This document shows, one piece after another, positions 36,725-45,415 of a stretch of 64,000 nucleotides of DNA; the stretch's first letter is position 1, and each line of letters starts with the position of its first letter. The position numbers were made by a program, and so were the translations under genes. Below the pieces are notes generated by a model, which worked only from the letters and a program-made list of their open reading frames with translations, was not told the origin of the DNA and made no database searches. Location of the stretch: contig NZ_JACAWV010000022.1 of the NCBI RefSeq assembly GCF_013390595.1, positions 806,001 to 870,000 on the forward strand, given 5' to 3'. Source of the DNA: Rhizobium sp. RM (GTDB lineage Bacteria; Pseudomonadota; Alphaproteobacteria; Rhizobiales; Rhizobiaceae).

Positions 36725-38116
36725 GTGAAACAGTTTCTTAACGCAGCTATGGGCCTGACGATTGCAGCGGCAGCCGCGCTTGCACCGCTACAGGCCGGTG
36801 CGCAGCAGCGTTATGGCTACCAGGAACAACCGGTTCTCGTCACTCCTGATGGCCGCGTCCTCGACTTCGTGCCTGACCGCAACGATATTGTCATCAGCCG
36901 CGACGCCATGGGCCGGACCGTTCTTTACGACCGTTATGGTAACCTGCTCGCAACGGAAATGCCTCCGGGATACGGACAGCGGCGTCAGCAGGCGCAGCGC
37001 GACACCACCTACTATCCGCCGGCGCCCGGCGGTCAGTACCGTGAACCGCAGCGTGACTACGGTTATCAGGACAATGGCAGCGTGCGCGACTACCGTGAAT
37101 ATCGCGGCGACGGCAACGACAATGATCTTTATACCGGCTCGGTCCCTGGACCTGGTGCTGTCGAAAGCGCGCCGTTAGGCCAGCCTATGCCGGGAGAATC
37201 CACAACTGAAGCTGTTCCGCAGCCAGATCGACTGATCGAACGGCACACACCCGTTACGACGCCGGTCAATCGCTCACGTCAGGAGATCGTTGCGCTCCAG
37301 GCCTTCCTCGACCGCGAGGGTGTTTCGCCCGGCGTGATAGACGGCAAGATGGGTGACAACGTCAACAAGGCCATCGCCGCCTGGCAGGACATGACCGGCG
37401 AAAAACTCGATCCGAACAATTCCGACGATATTCTGGAACGCCTGCGCTCTTCGGGCGGCATGCCGATTGTCGACTACACGATCACGGCAGCCGATGCAGC
37501 CGGTCCTTATGTCGCGTCCATTCCGGATGACTATGCCGAGAAATCGCAGCTTCCTGCCCTGTCTTTCACGTCTACCTCGGAAGCCTTGGCCGAGCGTTTC
37601 CATATGGACGAGAACTATCTGAAGGAATTGAACCCCGGCGTCGACTTCACTGTTCCCGGTACGATCATCAAGGTCGTGAACCCGGGCGAAACGAAGAAGG
37701 GACAGGTCGCCCGCATTGTTGCCCACAAGGGCATCAAGCAGGTCTTCGCCTACGGTCAGGACGGCAATCTGATCGCAGCCTATCCGGCAACTATCGGCTC
37801 CACCGATACCCCGTCGCCAAGTGGCACGCATACGGTTGAGCGTATCGCTCTCAATCCCGGCTACACCTACAATCCGAAGATCAACTTCAAGCAGGGCCAG
37901 AACGACAAGATTCTGCAAATCCCGCCGGGTCCGAACGGACCTGTTGGCACCGTCTGGATCGCCCTGTCGAAGCCGACCTACGGCATCCACGGCACACCCG
38001 AGCCATCCAAGATCGGCAAGACCAACAGCCATGGCTGTATTCGTCTGACCAACTGGGACGCTACGGAACTGGCAAAAATGGTGCGCCCCGGCGTCGTTGT
38101 TGAATTCGCGGAGTAA
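36725..38116 (+). CDS. L,D-transpeptidase (YkuD domain)
   Basis: A 463-residue exported enzyme that makes 3-3 cross-links or anchors proteins to murein. The signal peptide ends APLQAGA near residue 28. A Tyr/Arg/Gln-rich stretch (residues about 80-150) follows, then a PG_binding_1 repeat (ALQAFLDREGVSPGVIDGKMG, about residues 195-215) and a LysM-like segment. The C-terminal YkuD domain has the catalytic His/Cys motif in HGTPEPSKIGKTNSHGCIRL. The GTG at 36725 follows AAGGA and places the signal peptide first. Rhizobiales rely heavily on such enzymes for polar growth. Confidence 0.88.
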   Translation: MKQFLNAAMGLTIAAAAALAPLQAGAQQRYGYQEQPVLVTPDGRVLDFVPDRNDIVISRDAMGRTVLYDRYGNLLATEMPPGYGQRRQQAQRDTTYYPPAPGGQYREPQRDYGYQDNGSVRDYREYRGDGNDNDLYTGSVPGPGAVESAPLGQPMPGESTTEAVPQPDRLIERHTPVTTPVNRSRQEIVALQAFLDREGVSPGVIDGKMGDNVNKAIAAWQDMTGEKLDPNNSDDILERLRSSGGMPIVDYTITAADAAGPYVASIPDDYAEKSQLPALSFTSTSEALAERFHMDENYLKELNPGVDFTVPGTIIKVVNPGETKKGQVARIVAHKGIKQVFAYGQDGNLIAAYPATIGSTDTPSPSGTHTVERIALNPGYTYNPKINFKQGQNDKILQIPPGPNGPVGTVWIALSKPTYGIHGTPEPSKIGKTNSHGCIRLTNWDATELAKMVRPGVVVEFAE

Positions 38117-38140
38117 GGTTTCTGACCGACCCCAAAAAAG

Positions 38141-38174
38141 AAAGCCCCGGAGCAGATGCTGCCGGGGCTTTTTC
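38141..38174. terminator. Terminator after the L,D-transpeptidase
   Basis: AAAGCCCCGG pairs with CCGGGGCTTTTT around an 11-nt loop, 25 bp after the stop. The A-run before it allows function for the convergent MFS gene too. Confidence 0.88.
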
Positions 38175-38185
38175 ATAAGAAGCAG

Positions 38186-39394
38186 TTATCCACGTTTCTC
38201 GGTCAGGAAATAGACAAGCGCCGCAACAGGCATCGCAAAGCCGACCCAGGAAGCGATCGACCATTCTCCAACCGAATAAGCCCAACCGCCCACTGCCGAC
38301 CCGATGGCGCCGCCCATGAAAAAGGTTGCCATGTAGATACCATTCAGGCGGCTGCGGAATTCGGCGCCGAGGGTGAAGATAGCACGCTGCCCGAGCACGA
38401 GGTTGGTTGTGACGCCGAAGTCCAGAACGATGGCGGCGACGACCAGGATGGCCAGTGCAAGATGCGATCCTTCGGGCGCGAGATGCGTGACGGCAAAGGA
38501 CAATGCGACCATGACCATCGCCGCAAAGGTTGCGGGATAGGTCCAGCCGCGGTCTGCCACGCGTCCCGCAATCGGTGCTGCCACGGCACCCGCCGCACCT
38601 GCAAGAGCAAATAGCGCGATTTCCCCCTGGCTCAGGTTGAAGTGCGGACCGCTGAGATAAAGCGGTGTGGTTGTCCAGAACAGACTGAACGCTGCAAACA
38701 TGAAGGCATGATAGATGGCGCGGCGTTGCAGCAGCGGCGTATTGACAGCAAGCTTACCCATTGACGCCATCAGCGCACCGTAACCCAGACGTGACTCGGG
38801 CTGTCGAACCGGCAGCAGTCGAAACAGGACGACAGCAAGAATTGCCATTACCACGGCCGAAACCAGATAGACGCCCCGCCACGAGACGACTTCCGATAGC
38901 AGACTGGACACCGGCCGTGCCAGCATGATGCCGACCATCAGACCACTCATGACGTTTCCGACGACGCGACCACGTATGGCGTGCGGCGCCATATGGGCGG
39001 CATAGGGAACAATGACCTGAACGGCAACGGAACTGACCCCGATCAGAAACGCCGCAAACAGGAAGGGGCTGGCATGCGGCGCGAAGGCGGCAGCAACAAG
39101 TGACAGCACTGCCATGGACACAGCACTGACGACAAGCTTGCGGTTCTCGACGAGATCTCCAAGCGGCACGACGAACAGCAGGCCGACGCCATAACCGATC
39201 TGTGTCAAAGTGACGATCAGGCCGGTGGCAGCCGAAGAAAGGCCGAGTTCGGCACCGATAATGCCTGCAAGTGGCTGACCGTAATAGAGATTGGCAGCAA
39301 TCAACCCACAGGCGCTGGCCAGTAAGAATGTCAAAGCGGGGGATATGGATTCCTCATGCAACCCTTGCCCCTCAATCGTCCGTGTCGTCATCAT
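38186..39394 (-). CDS. MFS transporter
   Basis: A 12-helix major facilitator of 402 residues, with the loop motif GDLVENRKLVV between helices 2 and 3. The first half is conserved as in small drug or sugar efflux (AraJ-like) carriers (ANLYYGQPLAGIIGAELGL). The ATG follows TTTGGAG; an in-frame TTG at 39403 is less likely. It lies immediately downstream of a TetR-family gene on the same strand, and each is preceded by a similar GGAAATGA-containing inverted repeat. That argues the TetR protein controls both and that the carrier effluxes its inducer. Confidence 0.85.
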   Translation of the reverse strand: MMTTRTIEGQGLHEESISPALTFLLASACGLIAANLYYGQPLAGIIGAELGLSSAATGLIVTLTQIGYGVGLLFVVPLGDLVENRKLVVSAVSMAVLSLVAAAFAPHASPFLFAAFLIGVSSVAVQVIVPYAAHMAPHAIRGRVVGNVMSGLMVGIMLARPVSSLLSEVVSWRGVYLVSAVVMAILAVVLFRLLPVRQPESRLGYGALMASMGKLAVNTPLLQRRAIYHAFMFAAFSLFWTTTPLYLSGPHFNLSQGEIALFALAGAAGAVAAPIAGRVADRGWTYPATFAAMVMVALSFAVTHLAPEGSHLALAILVVAAIVLDFGVTTNLVLGQRAIFTLGAEFRSRLNGIYMATFFMGGAIGSAVGGWAYSVGEWSIASWVGFAMPVAALVYFLTEKRG

Positions 39395-39408
39395 AGTCTC
39401 CAAATTCG

Positions 39409-39424
39409 GAAATATTCATTTCCT
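39409..39424. promoter_or_regulatory. Putative TetR operator before the MFS gene
   Basis: On the minus strand GGAAAT-GAAT-ATTTCC, a perfect 6+6 inverted repeat, lies 15 bp upstream of the MFS start. A related sequence, 12 of 16 identical, lies before the TetR gene. Confidence 0.55.
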
Positions 39425-39450
39425 AAATAGTCGTAAAATCAAATGGCAAT

Positions 39451-40074
39451 TCAAAGGGCGAGCCGCATCGCGACATCGACCACGCCGATCATCTGCTCGA
39501 GCGTCCGCCCGGTTTTTCCGACCACGCGCATTCCATACATCAAACACAACATCGACCGGGCCAAATCATCGGCATCAACATCCGGATTGATGGAACCATC
39601 CTGCTGTCCCTCACGCACGATGCGCGAAATGATCTTTTCCCTCGCCTTCACAGCCCTGTCGACAACGGCAGCCATGTCATCATCAAGTGCTGCGAGATCC
39701 GCGACAGCACCGACCACAAGACATCCTTCCGACCCTGAGGCGCCATGAGAACGAGACGCATAGAACATCATCCCAGCCCGCAGACGCTCGCGACCTGTAC
39801 CAAGCCCGGCGATCGCCTGTTCGAACCGCTCTGTCTGAACTGTTCTATAGCGATCCATCGCCGCGATGAAGACAGCCTTCTTGTCTTTGAACGCTTTGTA
39901 GATACTGCCCTGAGCCAGTTCCATCGCGATGGCGAGATCACCGATCGACGTGGCATGATAACCACGCTCGGAAAAAACCCGGATGGCACCGTCAAGCGCT
40001 GGTTCGATATCGAACTCACGCGGCCTGCCGCGTTGACGCTGATCCTGACTGGCAATTTCTGTTTTCGTGCTCAT
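39451..40074 (-). CDS. TetR-family transcriptional regulator
   Basis: A 207-residue regulator with an N-terminal helix-turn-helix (AIRVFSERGYHATSIGDLAIAMELAQGSIYKAFKDKKAVF) and an all-helical ligand domain carrying GSEGCLVVGAVADLA, as in TetR_C_16-like members. The ATG at 40074 puts the HTH at the usual distance. It is oriented with, and just upstream of, the MFS gene. Confidence 0.87.
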   Translation of the reverse strand: MSTKTEIASQDQRQRGRPREFDIEPALDGAIRVFSERGYHATSIGDLAIAMELAQGSIYKAFKDKKAVFIAAMDRYRTVQTERFEQAIAGLGTGRERLRAGMMFYASRSHGASGSEGCLVVGAVADLAALDDDMAAVVDRAVKAREKIISRIVREGQQDGSINPDVDADDLARSMLCLMYGMRVVGKTGRTLEQMIGVVDVAMRLAL

Positions 40075-40085
40075 GATCGCTATAT

Positions 40086-40101
40086 AGAAAACGATCATTT
40101 C
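40086..40101. promoter_or_regulatory. Putative TetR autoregulatory site
   Basis: The minus strand reads GGAAATGATCGTTTTC shortly upstream of the TetR ATG. It shares GGAAATGA and the TTT-C end with the operator before the MFS gene, but the inverted repeat is imperfect. Confidence 0.4.
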
Positions 40102-40155
40102 CAAATCAAGAAAAAATTTGGGCTGCCTTTGGACAAGACAGCCCGTCCTGATGTG

Positions 40156-40872
40156 TCAGGCGGCCTTACGCATGAAAATGGCACGCGGTTGCGCGCCTGA
40201 ACGCAACATCCGACGCGGAAGAAGACTGAGCACCTCGGTCGCAAACGCGCGGGCATTGTCCTGCGCCTTGTCGACATTGCTGACCTTGCCCTTATCAAGA
40301 CAGTGCAGCGTGCCGCCATAATCGAAAATATCGCGATAGGCTGCCCGTTCGGCGATTGGCGTGTTCAGGACCGATACATTTCGCTCCGCCAGCAGCATTT
40401 TGACCAGCAACAAAGATCGCGTGGCAACCATCGCATTCACGCGGGTCAGCACGACGGAATGTGAGATGGCTTTGTCCATTTTGCGATTCAGGAAATCGAT
40501 ATGTTCCAGCACTTCCGCCGCACCGCGCGCATCCATGGCACAGCCCTGAACGGGGATGAGGACGTGATCGGATATACCGAGCGCCATGGTCAGCAACGGA
40601 TTTTTCGTTCCCGGCAAGTCTATGATGAAACAGTCCGTATTGATCCTGTTCTCACGAATATGGCCCTCCAGCGAGGCCATGGTGACGTGCGAGATAACGG
40701 AAAGGTTCTGGATTTCACCAGAGAGTTCGTACCATCGAGAAATCCACAATTGCGGATCAGCGTCGAGAACCGTAACGCGGTGCCCCACCCGGGCCAATTC
40801 TGTTGCAAGCAGCAGAACTGCAGTTGTTTTCCCTGCCCCGCCTTTGGTGTTGGCAAATGTAATGACAGACAT
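40156..40872 (-). CDS. Orphan ParA-family ATPase
   Basis: A 238-residue ParA/MinD-type ATPase with the deviant Walker A KGGAGKTT near residue 11, DADPQLWISRWYE and FIIDLPGTKN (Walker B). No ParB gene or parS-like repeat is adjacent, so it is not a simple partition pair. The length and the DADPQ...RWYE region resemble VirC1, the ParA-like relaxosome-positioning protein of Agrobacterium, and small chromosomal ParAs that position envelope complexes. The ATG at 40872 follows CGGAGA. A TTAACCAT octamer lies about 80 bp upstream. Confidence 0.82.
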   Translation of the reverse strand: MSVITFANTKGGAGKTTAVLLLATELARVGHRVTVLDADPQLWISRWYELSGEIQNLSVISHVTMASLEGHIRENRINTDCFIIDLPGTKNPLLTMALGISDHVLIPVQGCAMDARGAAEVLEHIDFLNRKMDKAISHSVVLTRVNAMVATRSLLLVKMLLAERNVSVLNTPIAERAAYRDIFDYGGTLHCLDKGKVSNVDKAQDNARAFATEVLSLLPRRMLRSGAQPRAIFMRKAA

Positions 40873-40953
40873 GTCGTCTCCGATAAATCGGAGCCGGATC
40901 ATGCTCCCATGCGCACCGGACAAATCATGGTGCTTTCCATAAGCTTAACGATC

Positions 40954-40961
40954 ATGGTTAA
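40954..40961. promoter_or_regulatory. TTAACCAT octamer (CtrA-type) before the ParA gene
   Basis: ATGGTTAA on the plus strand, TTAACCAT on the minus strand, with a further TTAA nine bases on, 82 bp upstream of the ParA start. CtrA boxes in Rhizobiales are often given as TTAACCAT; a single octamer is weak evidence. Confidence 0.35.
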
Positions 40962-40993
40962 CAAATGGATAAGATCGTTTCGCGGCGCAGTAA

Positions 40994-41026
40994 AAACCCG
41001 CGAGGATCAGCGATCGTCGCGGGTTT
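40994..41026 (-). terminator. Intrinsic terminator downstream of the small secreted protein gene
   Basis: AAACCCGCGA (40994-41003) pairs with TCGCGGGTTT (41017-41026) around a 13-nt loop. On the minus strand it is followed by TTTTTAC. Confidence 0.75.
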
Positions 41027-41117
41027 CTTACTCGACTATCGGAGCTTGCGGCACGAACCGACATCGACCGGTCGTGGTCGCCCGGCCTTAAGATCCTCAT
41101 ATCGCGGCAGGCTTTTA

Positions 41118-41420
41118 TCAGGACCACCCATTCTTTTTTTCGAATGCGGCGCGATCAAGCGTCATCACACGCCCCGCACTGGTGAACGAAACCATGCCGT
41201 TCTTCCCTGAATAAGCCAACGATGCTCGCAACTCACAAAAGTAACGAACAGGTCCTTTCGATAGGGTCCAACCCTTCACGCCAGCCTTGTTGTTACTCAG
41301 CGCAGCAACCTTGTAGCCTTGCCCGGAAAGCCCCTGAAAATTTTCAGCATGAGCGACAACGGGAAGGCTGAAAATCGCCAACGCAATGAGAGGCCCGAAA
41401 AAGGGCAGTTCCAGCTTCAT
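41118..41420 (-). CDS. Small secreted protein, function unknown
   Basis: 100 residues with a clear Sec signal (LIALAIFSLPVVAHA, cleavage before ENF), leaving about 75 residues. The mature part (NFQGLSGQGYKVAALSNNKAG, then WTLSKGPVRYFCEL) has one Cys and no recognised catalytic motif. It resembles small rhizobial exported hypothetical proteins. The ATG at 41420 is preceded by AAAGG; a GTG one codon earlier is possible. It stands 9 bp after the iron alcohol dehydrogenase reading direction ends, on the same strand but probably separate in function. Confidence 0.65.
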   Translation of the reverse strand: MKLELPFFGPLIALAIFSLPVVAHAENFQGLSGQGYKVAALSNNKAGVKGWTLSKGPVRYFCELRASLAYSGKNGMVSFTSAGRVMTLDRAAFEKKNGWS

Positions 41421-41432
41421 CACAAATGCCTT

Positions 41433-42578
41433 TTAAAAGCAGTCTTCGAACAGTTTTTTTGTGTTCTCCAGGGTCATTTCAACCGGATTGCCGCCGCAAC
41501 TCGGATCTTTGATCGCTTCAGCCACAAGTTCATCGATACGATCCGGCTTGATGCCCATGGCCGTCAGGTTTTCCGGCACGCCAAGCTCCTTGCGAAGCTC
41601 CAGAACGTAATCATAGAAGCCATCGAAACCGCCGGAAATACCGAGATACGCTGCCGCGCGGCCGATTTTGTCCTCGATGGCCGGACGGTTGAAGCGCAGG
41701 ACCGCCGGCATGACAACGGCGTTGGTCATGCCATGATGGGTATTGTAGACAGCACCAATCGGGTGCGACAGCGAATGGATCGCACCAAGCCCCTTCTGGA
41801 ACGCCACGGCACCCATTGCCGCCGCTGCCATCATATTCGTGCGCGCCTCGATATCCGTTCCCTCGCGATAGGCACGCGGCAGGAATTCCTTGACCAGCCG
41901 AAGACCTTCCAGCGCAACGCCGGCGCTCATCGGATGGTAGAACGGTGAGGAATATGCCTCGAGGCAATGTGCAAACGCGTCCATGCCTGTCCCAGCCGTG
42001 ATGACCTTCGGCATACCGACCGTCAGTTCAGGGTCGCAGATCACCACGCCTGGAAGTATCTTCGGATGGAAGATGATCTTTTTCACATGAGTCTGCGAGT
42101 TGGTGATGACGCTGGCACGCCCGACTTCCGAACCGGTCCCCGCCGTGGTTGGAACGGCGACGATTGGCGCGATCTTCGACGCATCGGCCCGCGTCCACCA
42201 GTCGCCAACATCTTCGAAGTCCCAGACAGGACGTGTCTGTCCGGCCATGAAGGCAACGGTCTTGCCAAGATCGAGACCGGACCCGCCACCGAAGGCAACA
42301 ACACCGTCGTGGCCGCCATCGCTATACACTTTAAGACCCGCATCGAGATTGATCTCGTTCGGATTCTGGTCGACGTCGGCAAAAAGCGCACGACCGAGAC
42401 CCGCCTCTTCTAGGACGTCGAGCGCGTGGCCGGTGATCGCCATATTGGCCAGACCACGATCCGTCACCAGCAGCGGTTTCTTTATGCCAAGTGTCTTGCA
42501 GGCATCGGCCAGTTCCTTGATGCGACCACGTCCGAGCTTGACGGCAGTGGGATAACTCCAGTTGGCGACGATATTCAT
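41433..42578 (-). CDS. Iron-containing alcohol dehydrogenase
   Basis: A group III (Fe-type) NAD(P)-dependent alcohol dehydrogenase of 381 residues. The nucleotide motif is GGGSGLDLGK near residue 97. PTTAGTGSEVGRASVI lies near residue 145. The metal ligands fall in GMDAFAHCLEAY (Asp, His) and AIHSLSHPIGAVYNTHHGMTNA (His, His). It overlaps the aldehyde dehydrogenase stop/start by 4 nt. In context it could oxidise the hydroxyl of a gamma-glutamylated amino alcohol to an aldehyde for the neighbouring dehydrogenase; this is inference. Confidence 0.9.
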   Translation of the reverse strand: MNIVANWSYPTAVKLGRGRIKELADACKTLGIKKPLLVTDRGLANMAITGHALDVLEEAGLGRALFADVDQNPNEINLDAGLKVYSDGGHDGVVAFGGGSGLDLGKTVAFMAGQTRPVWDFEDVGDWWTRADASKIAPIVAVPTTAGTGSEVGRASVITNSQTHVKKIIFHPKILPGVVICDPELTVGMPKVITAGTGMDAFAHCLEAYSSPFYHPMSAGVALEGLRLVKEFLPRAYREGTDIEARTNMMAAAAMGAVAFQKGLGAIHSLSHPIGAVYNTHHGMTNAVVMPAVLRFNRPAIEDKIGRAAAYLGISGGFDGFYDYVLELRKELGVPENLTAMGIKPDRIDELVAEAIKDPSCGGNPVEMTLENTKKLFEDCF

Positions 42579-43963
42579 TTCGTGACTTTCTTCAGATGGT
42601 AGGATTTCGGGCGGGTCAGGTTCTGGAAGCCGAGTACGGAAAGCGAGCCGCCACGACCGGTTTCCTTCACGCCGGTCCAGCAGAGCGCCGGGTCGAGATA
42701 GTCCGCCCGGTTCATGAACACGGTTCCGGTTTCAATCTCGCGGCCGATCCGCCCCGCACGTGCGGCGTCCTGCGTCCACAGCGAAGCGGTCAGACCATAT
42801 TTGCTGTCGTTCATCAGGGAGATGGCTTCATCGTCGTTCTTGACCTTCATGATGCCAACGGCCGGACCAAATGTCTCTTCTGTCATGAACTCCATGGAGT
42901 GGTCGACATTGACGAGAACCTGCGGAGCGACATAAGCACTCTCGCCGTCATCGGCCGGGAAAAGTTTTGCGTCGACCAAGGCTTTTGCACCCTTGGCAAC
43001 GGCATCGGCGATCTGGGCGCGAACGACCTTGGCGAAGCGCTTGTTGGCCATTGGTCCGAGCGTCGTCTCCTGCTCCAGCGGGTTGCCGAGCTTGTAGTTA
43101 GAAACCCAGGCGACGGACTTCTCGACGAAGGCATCGTAGAGATTTTCATTGACGTAGACACGCTCGATACCGCAGCAGCACTGCCCGGAGTTATAGGTCG
43201 CGCCGTCCATCAGCGTATCGACGGCAGCGTCGATATCGGCGTCTTCCATCACATAGCCGGGGTCCTTACCGCCAAGTTCCAGGCCAAGCCCGGTGAAGGT
43301 TCCAGCCGCAGCCCGTTCGATGGCGCGACCGCCTTCCACCGATCCGGTGAAATTGACGAAGTTGAACAGCCCCTCGGAAATCAGCGCCGATGTTGTCGCA
43401 TGATCGAGGAAAACATTGATGAACACGTCCTCCGGCACACCCGCCTCGACAAAGGCGCGCACCATACGCTCTCCGACCAGCAGGGTTTGCGCGGCATGCT
43501 TGATAACAACCGTGTTGCCAGCCATCAAAGCTGGAGCAACCGTATTGATCGCCGTCATGTAGGGGTAGTTCCAGGGCGCGATCACGAAGACAACGCCATG
43601 GGCCTCGCGCTCGATGCGACGTTCGAAATTGCCACTTTCCTCGATGACCAAAGGGGCCAAAGCATCCGCCGCAATCGATGCGACATAGTTCGAGCGCTCG
43701 TTGAACCCCTTGAATTCCCCGCCATAGCGAACCGGACGGCCCATCATGTGGGCCAGTTCCGGCACAACTTCTCCAACCATCTCGTTCAGCCGTGCAACGC
43801 CTTTCAAGACAAGCTGCACGCGGTCTTCAAGCGGGCGTCGAGCCCAGTCCTTCTGAGCCTTGCGCGCCTTTGCGACGGCGGCGCGCGCCGCCTCCAGCGG
43901 CATCGCCTCACGCTCGGCATAAACCGAGCCATCAATCGGCGAAATATTCTGGATCATTGTCAT
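42575..43963 (-). CDS. Aldehyde dehydrogenase
   Basis: NAD(P)-dependent aldehyde dehydrogenase of 462 residues, shorter than the usual 480-500. IAPWNYPYMTAIN contains the catalytic Asn near residue 130. The Glu lies in LELGGKDPGYV near residue 230, and the catalytic Cys region is NSGQCCCGIERVYV near residue 265. EETFGPAVGIMKV follows. It sits between the glutamine-synthetase-like gene (18 bp upstream) and the alcohol dehydrogenase (4-nt overlap). The order ligase, aldehyde dehydrogenase, alcohol dehydrogenase implies sequential oxidation of one substrate to an acid. Confidence 0.92.
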   Translation of the reverse strand: MTMIQNISPIDGSVYAEREAMPLEAARAAVAKARKAQKDWARRPLEDRVQLVLKGVARLNEMVGEVVPELAHMMGRPVRYGGEFKGFNERSNYVASIAADALAPLVIEESGNFERRIEREAHGVVFVIAPWNYPYMTAINTVAPALMAGNTVVIKHAAQTLLVGERMVRAFVEAGVPEDVFINVFLDHATTSALISEGLFNFVNFTGSVEGGRAIERAAAGTFTGLGLELGGKDPGYVMEDADIDAAVDTLMDGATYNSGQCCCGIERVYVNENLYDAFVEKSVAWVSNYKLGNPLEQETTLGPMANKRFAKVVRAQIADAVAKGAKALVDAKLFPADDGESAYVAPQVLVNVDHSMEFMTEETFGPAVGIMKVKNDDEAISLMNDSKYGLTASLWTQDAARAGRIGREIETGTVFMNRADYLDPALCWTGVKETGRGGSLSVLGFQNLTRPKSYHLKKVTK

Positions 43964-43981
43964 GATAAATTCCCGTAATGA

Positions 43982-45346
43982 TTAGGCTCTCTCGAAACCG
44001 CGGGCGACTTCCCAGTCCGTCACGCGGCGGTCGTATTCTTCCTGCTCCCATTTTGCAGCGCGCACATAGTGGTCGATCACGTCATCACCAAAGGCATCGC
44101 GCAGCATTTTCGACCCGTGCAGAAAGGTCGTTGCGTCACGCAGCGTCTTGGGTATCTCGCGCACCTCTCCACCATAGGCATCGCCGACAAAGGCGGGCTC
44201 AAGTTCCAGCTTATTTTCGATGCCGTCAATGCCCGCCGCAAGCAATGCCGCCATGGCAAGATAAGGATTAAGGTCAGAGCCGCCGACACGGCATTCTACC
44301 CGGATCGCCTTCGTGTCTTCTCCGCAAAGACGGTAGCCAGCAGTGCGGTTGTCCAGGCTCCAGATTGCCTTTGTCGGCGCGAAGGTTCCGGCCATGAAAC
44401 GCTTGTAGGAGTTGATATAAGGCGCCAGGAAATAGGTGATTTCGCTGGCATGCGCCAAAAGCCCGGCAACATAGTGCCGCATCAGCTCGGACATGCCGTG
44501 CTCTGCATCCTTGTCGAAGAAAGCGGAGGTCTTGCCATCGGCGCTCCACAACGACTGATGAATATGAGAGGAGCTTCCTGCCGCGCTGTAGTTCCATTTG
44601 GCGAGGAACGTGACAGCCTTGCCCTTTGACCAGGCAATTTCCTTTGTCGCGTTCTTGATGATGGCATGCCGGTCGGCCATGGTCAGAGCGTCTGCATAAC
44701 GGACGTTGATTTCCTCCTGGCCGGCTGAAGCCTCACCCTTGGAGTTTTCGACCGGAATGCCGGCCCCCTGCAGCCCTTTGCGCAGGGCGCGCATGACATC
44801 TTCTTCCTTGGTCGTCTGAAAGATGTGATAGTCCTCGTTGTAACCGCTGGCGAGATTGAGATTGCGGTATCCGCTGGCACGCGCCGCGTCAAAAGTCTGG
44901 TCGAACAGGAAGAACTCCAGTTCGCTGGCCATATAGGCTTTCAGCCCCATCGCCTCCAGACGTGCGACCTGCTTCTTCAACAGCGCACGCGGCGAATGCG
45001 GCACTTCGGCGTGCGTGTGATGATCCAGCACGTCGCACAGCACCAGCGCTGTTCCTTCCAGCCAAGGCACTTTGCGCAACGTCGAAAGATCCGGCTTCAT
45101 CGTATAGTCGCCGTAACCCCGTTCCCAGCTCGATGCCTTGTAGCCCGGAACCGTCTCCATCTCCATGTCAGTGGCAAGCAGATAGTTGCAGCTATGGGTT
45201 TCCTGAAAGGCGCTCTCGACGAAAAACTCCGCCTGAAAACGCTTTCCCATCAAACGGCCCTGCATATCCACCAGACATGCGAGAACGGTGTCGATGCGCC
45301 CGTCGGCGACATCCAGTTTGAGGGCATCGAATGAGTAGGTCGCCAT
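43982..45346 (-). CDS. Glutamine-synthetase-family gamma-glutamyl-amine ligase
   Basis: A 454-residue ATP-dependent ligase of the PuuA/GlnA-like branch. It has the catalytic core blocks ASELEFFLF near residue 135, GSSSHIHQSLW near residue 255 (true GlnA has GxMHxHxS), NSYKRFMAGTFAPTKAIWSLDNRTAGYR near residue 315, and ECRVGGSDLNPYLAMAALL. Such enzymes gamma-glutamylate amines such as putrescine, isopropylamine/alaninol (IpuC) or ethanolamine (GlnA4 of Streptomyces). The ethanolamine-type permease next door favours an amino-alcohol substrate. It is transcribed with the aldehyde and alcohol dehydrogenases. Confidence 0.85.
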   Translation of the reverse strand: MATYSFDALKLDVADGRIDTVLACLVDMQGRLMGKRFQAEFFVESAFQETHSCNYLLATDMEMETVPGYKASSWERGYGDYTMKPDLSTLRKVPWLEGTALVLCDVLDHHTHAEVPHSPRALLKKQVARLEAMGLKAYMASELEFFLFDQTFDAARASGYRNLNLASGYNEDYHIFQTTKEEDVMRALRKGLQGAGIPVENSKGEASAGQEEINVRYADALTMADRHAIIKNATKEIAWSKGKAVTFLAKWNYSAAGSSSHIHQSLWSADGKTSAFFDKDAEHGMSELMRHYVAGLLAHASEITYFLAPYINSYKRFMAGTFAPTKAIWSLDNRTAGYRLCGEDTKAIRVECRVGGSDLNPYLAMAALLAAGIDGIENKLELEPAFVGDAYGGEVREIPKTLRDATTFLHGSKMLRDAFGDDVIDHYVRAAKWEQEEYDRRVTDWEVARGFERA

Positions 45347-45378
45347 GTCTTGTGTCCGTTCCCTTTTATATTTTATTG

Positions 45379-45403
45379 GGGGCGGCCGTTTACCGGCCGC
45401 CCG
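45379..45403 (-). terminator. Hairpin between permease and ligase genes
   Basis: GGGCGGCCG pairs with CGGCCGCCC around TTTAC, 13 bp after the permease stop. The following minus-strand sequence is A/T-rich but lacks a continuous T-run, so it may attenuate rather than fully stop transcription into the ligase gene. Confidence 0.55.
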
Positions 45404-45415
45404 TTACAATCAGTG

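Noticed and set aside
42596..43978. A 460-codon plus-strand frame opposite the aldehyde dehydrogenase
   Set aside because: It is an antisense shadow of a gene with all catalytic motifs.
45379..45403. Riboswitch or leader element before the ligase gene
   Set aside because: The stem is a simple GC hairpin right after the permease stop. A terminator or attenuator is the simpler explanation.
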